Positions 1 through 10,950 of a DNA stretch of 64,000 nucleotides are shown here, one piece after another. The stretch covers positions 147,770,793 through 147,834,792 of the forward strand of contig NC_064819.1 in assembly GCF_024166365.1 (NCBI RefSeq), written 5' to 3'. Within the stretch, counting starts at the first letter, position 1. Every line of letters starts with the position of its first letter. The notes under the pieces were generated by a model, which worked only from the letters and a program-made list of their open reading frames with translations, made no database searches and was not told the DNA's origin. The translations under genes and the position numbers were made by a program. The DNA comes from Elephas maximus indicus (lineage: Eukaryota; Chordata; Mammalia; Proboscidea; Elephantidae).

Positions 1-986
1 GAGAGAGACTGAAAACATTTCTCCTGAGAACAGGAACAAAACAAGGATATTCTTTATCAACATTCCTATTTAACATTGTGCTGGAAGTCCTAGCTAGAAC
101 AATAAGGAAAGAAAAAGAAATGAAGGGCATCAAAATTGATAAGGAAGAAGTAAAACTATCCCTATTTGTGGATCTTATGATACTACGTAGAGAACCCAAA
201 GGTCTCCACAAGAAAACCACTGGAACTAATAGAAAGATTCAGCAGAGTGGCAGGATACAAGATAAACATACAAAAATCAGTTGGATTCCGATACACCAAT
301 AAAGAGAACTACAAAAGGAAATCAGGAAAGCAATACAATTTATAATAGCCCCTAAAAAAACAAAATAATTGGAAGTAAATCTAACCATGGATGTAAAAGG
401 CCTATACAAATAAAACTACAAAACACCACTGCAAGAAACCACACAAGACCTACATAAACAGAAAAACATTGTGAAAATGTCAATTCTGCCCAAAGCAATT
501 TATGAATACAATGCAATCCCAATCCAAATGCCATCAGCATTCTTTAAAGAGATGGAAAAACTAAACATTAACTTTATATGGAAAGGGAAGAGGCCCCACA
601 TAAGTAAACCACTACTGAAGAAGAAGAATAAAGTAGGAGAACTTGTACTATGTGACTTCGGAAACTACTATACAGATACGGTAGTCAAAACAGCCTGGTA
701 CTGGTACAATGATAGACACATTTACCAATGGAACAGAATCAAGAACACAGATGTAAGTCCATCCACCTATGGTCACCTGATCTTTGACAAAGGCCCAAAG
801 TCCATTAACTGCGGAAAAGATAATCTTTTTAACAAATGGTGCTGGCAAAACTGGATGTCCATTTGTAAAAAAATGAAACAGATCCCATACCTCACACTAT
901 ACTCAAAAACTAATTCAAAATGGATCAAACACCTAAATATAAAACCAAAAACTATAAAGATCATAGAAGAAAAAATAGGGTCAATG

Positions 987-1145
987 GTCCAAACCCATTG
1001 CCCTCAAGTCAATTCCAACTCATAACCACCCTATAGGAGAGAATATAACTGCCCCATATGGTTTCCAAGGAGCATTTGGTGGATTCGAACTGCCGACCTT
1101 TTGGTTAGCAGCTATAGCACTTAACCACTACACCACCAGGTTTCC
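987..1145 (-). mobile_element. AfroSINE in L1
   Basis: Antisense copy. It runs from the RTE-like tail (accnattgccctcaagtc type) to the tRNA-like head ending ccaccaggtttcc. It is flanked by exact target-site duplications GGGTCAATG at 978-986 and 1146-1154. Confidence 0.93.
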
Positions 1146-1230
1146 GGGTCAATGCTAGAGGCCCTAATACACAGCATAAATAAGATACAAACCATGACTA
1201 ACAGGACTCAAACACCAGAAGATAAGCTAG

Positions 1231-1710
1231 GTGTCTTCGTTATCTAGTGCTTCTATAACAGAAATACCACAAATGGATGGCTTTAACAAAGAGAAATTTA
1301 TTCTTTCACAGTCTAGCAGGCTACAAGTCCAAATTCAGGGTGTCAGCTCCAGGGGAAGGTTTTCTCTCTCTGTCGGCCTTCTCATCAATCTTCCGCTGGA
1401 CTAGGAGCTTCTCTGCACAGGGACCCCAAGTTCAAAGGATGTGCTCTGCCCCCCGTGCTGCTTTCTTGGTGGTATGAGGCCCCCTTGTTTCTCTGCTCAC
1501 TTCTCTCCTTTATACCTCGAGAAATTGCCTCAAGACAATCTAATCTTGTAGATTTAGTCCTGTCTCACTAACTCAATGGCTGCCCATCCTCCATCATTAG
1601 TATCATAGAGGCACAATTTACAACATGTAGGAAAGTCACACGATACTGGGAACCATAGCCCAGCCAAATTGATACACACATTTTGGGGGGACATAGTTCA
1701 ATCTATGACA
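1231..1710 (+). mobile_element. Solo LTR-like element in L1
   Basis: About 480 bp starting TGTCTTCGTTATCTAG and ending CTATGACA, that is TG...CA. It is flanked by ctagg/ctaga, an imperfect 5-bp target duplication. The same family recurs at 5211, 26276, 27849 and 35650. The 26276 copy has exact 5-bp duplications, which supports LTR rather than DNA-transposon identity. No internal retroviral genes are attached. Family name not assigned. Confidence 0.7.
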
Positions 1711-4233
1711 CTAGATAACTGGGATCTTCTAAAAATCAAACACTTATGCACATCAAAAGACTTCGATGAAAACGCAAAAAGAGAACCTAGAGACGGGGAA
1801 AAATTTTTGGCTATGACAAATCTGACAAAGGTCTAATCTCTAAAATCTTTAGAAAAATCCAACAGCTCTATAACAAAATGACAAGTAATCCAATCAAAAA
1901 ATAGGCAAAGAATATGAACAGACACCAACAAAGAAGACACTCAGGAGACTAACAGACACATGAGGAAATGCTCACAATGAGTAGCTACTTGAGAAAAGCA
2001 AATAAAAACTACAATGAGATACATCTCACCCCAACATTACTGGCACAAACCAAAAAAAAAAAAAAAACAGAAAATAACAAATCTTGAAAAGGCCGTGTAG
2101 AGCTTGGAACTCTTATGCAGTGCTGGTGGGAATGTAAAATGGTACAACCATTTTAGAAATCGATATGGTGCTTCCTTAAAAAGTTAGAAATAGAAATACT
2201 GTAAGATCCAGCAATCCCACTCCTAGGAACATATCCTAGAGAAATAAGAACCACCACACAAATAGACATATGCACACCCCATATTCACTGCAGCATTATT
2301 CACAATAGCAAGAAATGGAAACAGGCTAAGTATTCATCAACAGATGAATGGATAAACAAATTATGGTACATATACACAGTGAAATACTAGGTAAAAATAA
2401 ACAACAATGATCAATCTGGGAAAAATCTCACAACATGGCTGAATCTGGAGCGCATTATACTGAGTGATATAAGCCAATCACGAAAGGATAAATACTGTAT
2501 GAGACCACTATTATAAAAACTTACAAAAAGGTTTACACACAGCTAGAAACAATCTTTGCTGGCTACTAGGGAGGGGAGAGGTGGGAGGGAAAAACATAAA
2601 CTAGAAAATAGATAAGTTGTAATTTTGGTGAAGGGTAAGACAGTACACAATATTGAGGAACTCAGCACAACTTGACCAAGACAAGGTCCTGGAAGCTTCA
2701 TAGACACATCCAAACACCCTGAGGGACCAAATTACTGGGCTGAGGGCTGGGAACCATAGTATCGGGGTACATTTAGCTCAGTTGACATAACACAGTTTAT
2801 AAAGAAAATGTTGTACATCCTGCTTTGGCGAGTAGTGTCTGGAGTCTTAGAAGATTGTGAGTGGCCATCTGAGATACTCCACTGGTCCCACCCTGTCTGG
2901 AGTAAGGGAGAATGAAGAAAACCCAAGGCACAAAGGAAAGATTAGTCCAAAGGACTAATGGACCACAACTACCACAGCCTCCACAAGACTGAGTCTAGTA
3001 CAACTAGATGGTGCCTGGCTACCAGTACCAACTGCTCTGACAGGGATCATAATAGAGGGTCCTGGACAGAGTTGGACAAAAATGTAGAAAAAATCTTAAC
3101 TCATAAAAAAGATCAGACTTAGTGATCTGCAAGAGACTGGAGAAATCCTCAGAGAATAATGGCCCCTGGATACCCTTTTATCTCAATACTGAAATCACTC
3201 ATTAGGTTTACCATTCAACCAAAGATTAGACAGGCCCATAAAACAAAATGAAACTAAATGGGTGCACCAGTCCAGGGGCAAGGATGAGAAGGCAGGAGGG
3301 GACAGGATAGCTGGTAATGGGGAATCCAATATCAAGAAGAGGAGAGTGTCGACATGTCGTGGAGTCGGCAACCAATGTCATAAAATAATGTGTATTAATT
3401 GTTTAAGGAGAAACTAATTTGCTTTGTAAACTTCATCTAAGTACGACTAAAAATAATAATAATCAGAATGTGGAGTGTATGAAATATGAATCTAAGAAAA
3501 CTGAAAGTCTTCAAAAATAAAACAGAATGCATAAAGGTCAATATCCTAGGTATTAGTGAGCTGAAATGCACTAGTATTGGTCATTTTGATTTGGACAATC
3601 ATATGGTTTACTACGCCAGGAATGAGATCTTGAAGGGGAATGGCATTGCATTCATCGTCAAAAAGAACATTTGAAGATGTATCCTGAAATACAGTGCTGT
3701 CAGTGATAGTAAAATATCCATACACTTACAAGGAAGACGAGTTAACAAGAATATTATTCAAATTTACACACCAACCACTAATGGCAAAGATGAAGAACTT
3801 GGAGATTTTGACCAACTTCTGCAGTATTAAATTGATCAAATGTGATCGAGATGCATTGATAATTACTGGTGAATGGAATGTGAAATTTGGAAACAAAGAA
3901 GGATTAGTAATTGGAAAATACGGCCTTGGTGATAGAAATGATGCCAGAGATCGTATGATAGAATTTTGCAAGACCAACAATTTATTCATTGCAAATACCT
4001 TTTTTTAACAACATAAACAGCAACTATAAACCTAAACTTTGCCAAATGAAATACACAGGAATCAAACTGACTACATCTTTGGAAAGAGACAATGGAGAAG
4101 CTTAGTATCATCAGTTAGAACAAGGCCAGGGGCTCAGTGCAGCACAGTCCACCAATTGCTCATGTGCAAATTCATGTTGAAGCTGAAGAAAATTAAATCA
4201 AGTCACGAGAGCCAAAGTACAACTTTGAGTATA

Positions 4234-4397
4234 CCTGTTGCCATCAAGTCGATTCCGACTCATGGTGACCCTATAGGAAAGAGTAGAACTGCCCCATAGG
4301 GTTTCCAAGGAGCAGCTGGTGGATTGAACAGCTGACCTTTTGGTTAGCAGAGTAGCTCTCCGTAGGATTCAATGACTGCACTATCAGGGCTCCAACC
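4234..4397 (-). mobile_element. AfroSINE inside RTE copy 1
   Basis: Flanked by exact 9-bp target duplications TTGAGTATA at 4225-4233 and 4398-4406, so it inserted after the RTE. Confidence 0.93.
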
Positions 4398-4851
4398 TTG
4401 AGTATATCCCACCTGAGTTTACAGACCATCTCAAGAATGTATTTGATGCATTGGACAGTAATGACTGAAGACCAGATGAGCTGTGGAATGACACTGAGGA
4501 CATCATACATGCAGAAAGTAACAGGTCATTAAAAAAGACAGGAAAGAAAGAAAAGACCAAAATGCATGTCAGAAGAGCCTCTGAAACTTGCTTTTGAACG
4601 TAGAGCAGCTAGAGCAAATGGAAGAAATGATGAAGTGAAAGAATAGAACAGAAGATTTCGAAGGATGCCTCAAGAAGACAAATGTGCAAAGACCTGGAGT
4701 TTGAAAACCAAAAGGGAAGAACACGCTCAGTGTTGCTCAAGCTGAAGGAACTGATGAAAAATTCAAGCCTCAAGTTGCAATATTAAAGGATTCTACAAGC
4801 AAAAACATTGAATGACACAGGAGGCATCAAAAACAGGTGGAAGGAATACAT

Positions 4852-4925
4852 AAAGTTACTGTACCAAATAGAATTGGTCTACATTCAAAAAGTTACTGTA
4901 CCAAATAGAATTGGTCTACATTCAA
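4852..4925 (+). repeat. 36-bp tandem duplication within RTE
   Basis: The unit beginning aaagttactgtaccaaatag at 4852 is repeated at 4888. Other RTE copies have one unit. Confidence 0.9.
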
Positions 4926-5210
4926 ACATTTCAGGAGGTAGCATAAGGTCAAGAACAAATGGTACTGAAGGAAAAAGTCCAAGCTGCACTGAAGGTATTG
5001 GCAAAAAACAGGGCTTGAGGAATTGAGGGAAAACCAGTTGAGATGTTTGAACAAATTGATGCAGCTGTGGAAACACTCCCTCATCTGTGTCAAGTAATTT
5101 GGAAGACAGCTACCTGGCCAACAGACTGGAAAAGATCCATATTTGTGCCAATTCCAAAGAAAGGTGACCCACCCAAATGCAGAAATTATCTAAAAATATC
5201 ATTAATATCA

Positions 5211-5598
5211 TGTTAGTCATCTAGTACTGCTATAACAGAAATGTCATAAGTGATGGATTTAACAAAGAGAAGTTTATTTCCTCACAGGAAAGTAGGCTAC
5301 AAGTCCAAATTCAGGGCATCAGCTCCAGGGAAAGGCTTTCTTTCTCTGTAGGCGCTGGAGGAAGGCCCTTGTCCTCAACCTTACACTGGTCCAGGAGTCT
5401 CTCAGCCACAGAGACCCTGAGTCCAAGGGATGCGCTCTGCTCCTGGTGCTGCTTTCTTGGTGGTATGAGGCTTCACTGTCTCTCTGCTTGCTTCTCTCCT
5501 TCGTACCTCAAGAGATTGCCTCAAGACAGAATCCAATCTTGTCTCACTAACACAAAGGCTGCCCATCTCCCTCATTAACTTCATAGGGCAGGATTTAC
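5211..5598 (+). mobile_element. Solo LTR-like element inside RTE copy 1, 3' end lost
   Basis: Same family as 1231-1710. About 100 bp of the LTR 3' end and about 45 bp of RTE, expected between agaaattat...atcat and attgacaggaaa, are missing together. This points to one deletion across the junction. Confidence 0.75.
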
Positions 5599-6889
5599 AT
5601 TGACAGGAAATTGTCAGAAATTCAAGCTGGATTCAGAAGAGGACATGGAACAAGGTATACCATTGCTGACGTCAGATGGTTCTTGGCTGAAAGCAGAGAA
5701 TACCAGAAAGATATTTAGCTGTGTTCTACCGACTATGCAAAGGCATTCTACTGTGTGGATCATAAGAAATTATGGATAACATTGCAAAGAATGGGAATTC
5801 CAGAACACCGAGTTGTGCCCATGAGGAGCCTGTACATAGGCCAAGAGGCAGTTGTTCAAACGAGGGGATACTGTGTGGTTTAAAATCAGGAAATGTGTGC
5901 ATTATGGTTGTGTCCTTTTACCATACTTATTCAATCTGTATGCTGAGCAAATAATCTAAGAAGCCAGATTATATGAAGAAGAACGTGGCATCAGGATTAG
6001 AGGAGGATTTATTAACAACCTGTGATATGCAGATGACACAATCTTGCTAGCTGAAAGTGAAGAGGACTTGAAGCACTCACTCTTGAAGATCAAAGACCAC
6101 AGCCTTCAGTATGTATTACATCTCAGCATAAAGAAAACAAAAATCCTCACAAGTGGACCAATAAGCAATGTCGTGATAAATGGAGAAAAGATTGAAATTG
6201 TCAAGGATTTCATTTTACTTGGATCCACAATCAATGCCCATGGAAGCAGTAGTCAAGAAATCAAAAGATGCATTGCAATGGGCAAATCTGTTGCAAAAGA
6301 CCTCTTTAAAGTGTTAAAAAGCAATCACTTTAAGGACTAAGGTGGGTCTGACCCTAGCTGTGGTGTTTTCAATCACCTCATATGCATGTGAAAGCTGAAC
6401 AAAGAATAAGAAAGACTGAAGGAGAATTACGGTGTTAGTGAAGAACATTGAATATACCATGGACTATCAGAAGAACGAACAAAACTGTCCGGGAAGAAAT
6501 GCATCCAGAGTGCTCCTTGGAAGGAAGTGAGGATGGTGAGACTTCATCTCACTAACTTTGGGTATGTTATCATGATTGACAAGTCCCTGGAGAAGGACAT
6601 CATACTTGGTAAAGTACAGGGTCAGTAAAAAAGAGGAAGATCCTCAATGAGATGGGTTGACACAGTAGCTGCAACAATGGGCTCAAGCATAGCAAAAGTT
6701 GTGAGGATGGTGCATGATTGGGGCAGTGTTTCTTTCTGTTGTACATAGGGTTGCTATCCGTCAAAACTGACCTGACAGCATCTAACAACAACAACCTGCT
6801 TCATATAGTTGTCATGGGAACAGAATGAGTTAATCTTTATAAGGTGCTTATAAGAGTGCCTGGCATATACTAAATGTCATATAAACGTA

Positions 6890-7012
6890 TGTTTTGTTGT
6901 TGTTGGCTACCCTTGAGTCAGTTCTGACTTATGGTGACTCCATGTGTGCCAAGTAGAACTGCTCTGTAGGGTTTTCAAGGCTGTTACCTTTCAGAAGCAG
7001 AGCACCCAACCT
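6890..7012 (-). mobile_element. AfroSINE fragment (second subfamily)
   Basis: Tail gttgttgttggctacccttg followed by ccatgtgtgcc and gggttttcaaggctg. The tRNA-like head is missing. Confidence 0.75.
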
Positions 7013-7019
7013 GTATTCC

Positions 7020-8330
7020 AATTATCTTTTGGGGAAGGGAGATTAGGATGTTACTGGGTATATTAGCCCCCACAGTCTCTATTCCTGTTGCAAATATTCT
7101 ATGTTTCATTTCTTATATTACACCATGCAGAAATTCATTATCTCTACATGAGATTTAAGGAAGCATGAGTTATTGATTTAAACCTTGCATCTGGTACAGA
7201 GTTAAACCTCTCCTGCCCAATGAGACACCTGAAACGGAGCCCACAGTTGATTGCTCTATGATGACTGGTTTTCATTCTGCTTCCAAGATACAGAGGAACA
7301 TCCGTTAGAGTTTGGCAGAAACTGTTCTGTAATCACCACAACAGCCTGAGTTTGCCTCAGGAGCTAGAGGGAGGAACAGGTTTTCAAACTATTTAATTGT
7401 AATCTAGAGACATATCTTGCTTTGTCTGATTTACGAGTTAAATGATTTCACCTGGTCCTGGGAGAAAACTGACACTCAGTTTCTCATTCCTGCTTCCCTG
7501 ATTACTGTTTCCGGTGAACAGAACAACCACTTGCACACTCATTCTGACTTGAATCAGGCGACATGCTGCTTACTGATTCATTTGAGTTGTATAGCGGGAG
7601 GCTCTAAGGAGGAGTAAAGGAAGGCATTCTTCCTCCATCGTGAGAAAGAAGTGTTATGGGAACTTTTTTTAAAAAAAGAATTGAAGATAGGTATAATTCC
7701 AAGGTTGAGCTCAGCGGGAATGAAAATGAAATTAAGAGGAAATGGGTAGAAATTAAAATGATTGAGAAGTATGAGGACAAAGTTAACTATCTAGGCCCAA
7801 GTAGAGGAGTCAGTAAGAGGCAGAGCTGGAGGCAAGATGGAGGGATGAAGAGCCCAGGAACCCACTGATCACAGGCTGCCAGGAAAAGATCTGCATTTCT
7901 GCTTGGCATGGTTGTTTCGCTTGACTTACTACTTTTACTCAAACTCTCCATCTATCTGGCAAGATTTTACTTTTTTTGTATTCCCACTCTGATGTTGTGG
8001 GCTTAGCAGCATTCCTTTAGGTGATTCAGAGTGTAAAATCAAAGCCCTTTATTTTGAACTTTAGAGGAATCTGTTGAAATTGGAATGACAACTCCACTTG
8101 CATTCCTAAATTGCAGCATGTAGTCCCTTTATCCTCTTAACACACATCAAGACTATCTCCTCTTTGTATGAGGACCATGTCCCGGCCCTTAAATAATGAC
8201 ATATGTCAAATATCAAAGGTGATTGAAAATGGCACCTGTCATCAGTTTATGGACAGTTCCAAGAAGGAGGGAAGTTCACTTCACAGCCCAGTGCTTTCTA
8301 CTTGAAGCTTGAACACTCACCCCTCCCTCT
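7020..8330. other. Intergenic, no recognised feature
   Basis: AT-rich sequence with short ORFs only (for example a 70-codon frame at 7656-7868). I see no coding similarity or repeat family here. Confidence 0.6.
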
Positions 8331-9000
8331 CCCTTTACCAGACTCGACTGGTCACCAGGACGGATGGCCAAATAATCAGACTCATACAAATCAGAGCTGT
8401 TCCATTGTCAAGCTTTATTAATAATTTCAAGGAGACAAGTAATTAAGAGGGACAGGCTAAGCAGGGAAAAGTCCAGGATTGTCCGCAGTATTGAATATAC
8501 TTTCTCCTGATATTGAATACACTCTGGCCCCGGTGTAGACCATATGAAGTCCCTAAGGGATGTGTGCAGGTCAAATCGCTTACACAGAAGAGGCCCATTT
8601 TTGCACCAAACATCTCCATTTTATACTCAGCTTCTTACTTGACTTTTACAGGGAGCCAAGGCCCCAAAATTCATAAATTTTAGGATTGTTTACCAGAAGC
8701 AATCCTAAGCAACTGGGTAAGCCATTGCCTTTGAGTCAATTTTGACTCATAGCAACCCTATAGGACTGAGTAAAACTGCCCCACACTGCCTGGTAGATTC
8801 GAACAGCTGACCTTTTGGTTAGCAGCCATAGCTCTTAACCAGGTATGTGCTACTAAAAACTGTCCTTAGGGAGGGACTTTTCCACCAGCAATCAATCCCA
8901 TTTGTTTGCTTGGCAGGAGGCCTGTCATTAGCATCTTTATAAGGAGATTAGACTAGTTGCCTGCCTTCTTTATTTCCTGGAGATCACCCTTCCCCTCTTA
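8331..9000 (-). mobile_element. Possible antisense retroviral LTR with a SINE insert
   Basis: AAGCTTTATTAATAATT near 8411 reads as a polyadenylation signal on the minus strand. The composition resembles LTRs seen antisense, but no matching terminal TG/CA pair or target duplication was fixed. Low-confidence family call. Confidence 0.3.
8716..8841 (-). mobile_element. AfroSINE
   Basis: Diverged antisense copy with ccctataggactgagtaaaa and gaccttttggttagcagcc; part of its middle is deleted. Confidence 0.85.
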
Positions 9001-9177
9001 AAGAGGGCAAATGGATTGCAGGCCTGCTGCTCAATCTCTTTCTTTTTGGAAATAAGAGGATCTGCTCACTTGGAAAGCCTCAGGAAAGCACTGCTCTAGG
9101 GAATCCATTTTTAAAGCAAACGACACAGCCAATTCTCATCAAAGGAGGAGCCAGGTTATGAGATTTCCCAAAAGAGC

Positions 9178-9344
9178 CAAAAACCACCAAACCCACCGCC
9201 ACCGAGTTGATTCCGACTCAAAGTAACCCTGTAGGACAGAGTAGAACTGCCTGATAGAGTTTCCAAGGGGCCCTTGGTGGTTTCGAACTGCCGACGTCTT
9301 GGTTAGCAGCCGTAGCACTTAACCACTACACCACCAGGTTTTCC
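9178..9344 (-). mobile_element. AfroSINE
   Basis: Nearly complete antisense copy, from accaaacccaccgccaccg to aaccactacaccaccagg. Confidence 0.92.
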
Positions 9345-9892
9345 CCCAAAAGAGCAGATAGTGAAAAACTTCTATTTGATTTGGGAATATTTATCCCAGA
9401 GATTTACTTTTCTCATTATAACTTGCTTGGGTTCATTTAAGAAAGTGCTTGAGTTCCCCAAGCAACTGTCATTCCGTGTGAGAAGGAAGCAACCTAGCTC
9501 TAGAGAATGTTCTCGGCACAGAGAAAAACTGACTTGGTAAAAACATGAACCACAGAGAGCGGCTGAAGAATCTTCCTTAGAGATTTCCTAGTTTCATACA
9601 AAGCCAGTTTGAGGCAAAACCCATTCAAACCTTGAGGTGATGCTTGTTTGAAGCGGGCCATCCTTGATAGCACTTTTTTATTTTTTATAAATGAGTTGTT
9701 ACTCGTGAGGATAGGATGACTGATGCGTGTCATAAAAAGGTGCACAAATAGATTCACTGACTTGCCCAGAGTACCAAAATTATTTACTTTTGGATTTAAA
9801 TTCAGGGCTCCAGACTCCAAAGATTGTCTTTTCTCCACAGTTTGAGACTGTGGACTGCAATTGCTGTTAACATAATGCGTAATAAAAAATAA

Positions 9893-10115
9893 TAGTAGCT
9901 ACTACCATGTGGTGAGCATTTAATCTGTGACAGACACTGTGCTAAACTCTTATGTCATCTCATTCTAGTTGCAACAATCCTGGAGGGAGTATTTATTCCT
10001 ACTTTACAGATGAGAAAACTGAGGCACAGAACAAGTTAGTAGCAGAACATGGATTTGAACCTAAGTCTCTTCTACTCTAATTCTGTGCTCTCACCCACCT
10101 GCTACATTGCCTTTC
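9893..10115 (-). repeat. MIR
   Basis: Ancient tRNA-core SINE recognised by ctttacagatgagaaaactg followed by aggcacagaacaagtta. Together with the gagcattta...actgtgcta side this gives the antisense reading. Confidence 0.75.
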
Positions 10116-10261
10116 CTGAACTGCTTTGATCTTGGCAAAGAATTTAGTTACACTGATTAATTATTTTTTACTTTTTCACAAATGAACAAAGGTGAACAAA
10201 TGATTTGCCAGGGCCCAGACGTCCATGAGTTTAAGAGCTGTTTTTGTTACCCAGAGCAGTT

Positions 10262-10740
10262 CCTGCCTGGTTTGGCTTCCTGTCAATAAAGACACACTGA
10301 GGTGAGGAGAGAGGAAAAGCGTTTATGGCAAGCTCACAGGCAAGGAGCAAGGAGGTGTATATCTCAAATTGAGCTCCCTGTACAAAGGGAGGTAGAACGT
10401 TTTATACCATCCTTCACAAGGAAGTACATACAAACGTCGTGGACTACACAGGTTATCATGGCGCACAGGCACAGTAAAAGAAACTGTATTTTTTCCCCTT
10501 AGTATATACTCTGCCCTGGGCAGAGATCTTAATATTTAATTAGGTCTTAATGAGTCTGAGGTTACTTTGGGACAATTTTTAGGCTAGTAAACTGGGTTTG
10601 ACTGGTTTAAGGCAGGAACTGAACCATAGGCAATGCTCAGGACGATGTAAACGAGGGGCAGGTTTTTCTTGATAATGGCTGAGTAGCTGCTGGCTGCACT
10701 CACTATCATTTTCAGTACTAAGCTCTTGCAGGTTCTCCCA
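10262..10740. mobile_element. Possible LTR-like sequence
   Basis: Contains aataaagacac and a run reminiscent of retroviral LTR ends (caaattgagctccctgtac). No terminal repeats or target duplication found; could equally be unique sequence. Confidence 0.25.
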
Positions 10741-10859
10741 TCTACCTAGGTACATGTGTGTTTTAAATTATTTTCACCTGTTGCCCTTTCCCTTCCACTG
10801 ATTATTCTCAATCTCATTCCTTTCCTCCCTCACCATTTCTTTCTTTCTAAAATGTTACA

Positions 10860-10950
10860 GATAAATATATTGTATATTTATAAATACATATGATATGGTT
10901 ATATATAATATATAAATATTATATTTATAATATATATCTATTGAGATCTA
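10860..10950. repeat. AT-rich low-complexity tract
   Basis: Runs of ATATA and TATAAATATT immediately beside the start of the rearranged RTE at 10944. Confidence 0.85.

Larger units (their letters stand above)
1..3455 (+). mobile_element. L1 LINE, 3' half (ORF2 end plus 3' UTR), interrupted twice
   Basis: The left edge cuts the element inside the ORF2 reverse transcriptase. The catalytic region reads FVDLM near 165-180 instead of F/YADD, so it is dead. A longer in-frame remnant (471-977) shows the familiar L1 ORF2 C-terminal sequence (KMSILPKAIYEYNAIPI, FIWKGKRPHISK). The 3' UTR runs from about 2400 to an A-rich end near 3450. Insertions are an antisense SINE (987-1145) and a solo LTR (1231-1710). 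With both removed the L1 sequence joins smoothly. Confidence 0.92.
3466..6794 (+). mobile_element. RTE (BovB-like) LINE, 5'-truncated, copy 1
   Basis: Starts inside the apurinic-endonuclease domain: 3486-3674 encodes INILGISEL-like sequence, and 3840-3900 encodes ALIITGEWNVKFGN. It continues through the reverse transcriptase to the RTE 3' tail of taacaacaacaac at 6780-6794. The YADD motif codes at 6026-6037 but is preceded by a TGA stop (CGA to TGA). Frames are broken repeatedly. Insertions are an antisense SINE (4234-4397) and a solo LTR (5211-5598). A 36-bp tandem duplication lies at 4852-4925. A pseudogenic, non-mobile copy. Confidence 0.9.

Noticed and set aside
471..1025. 184-codon ORF that looks like a gene
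   Set aside because: It is the L1 ORF2 C-terminus, ending inside an antisense SINE.
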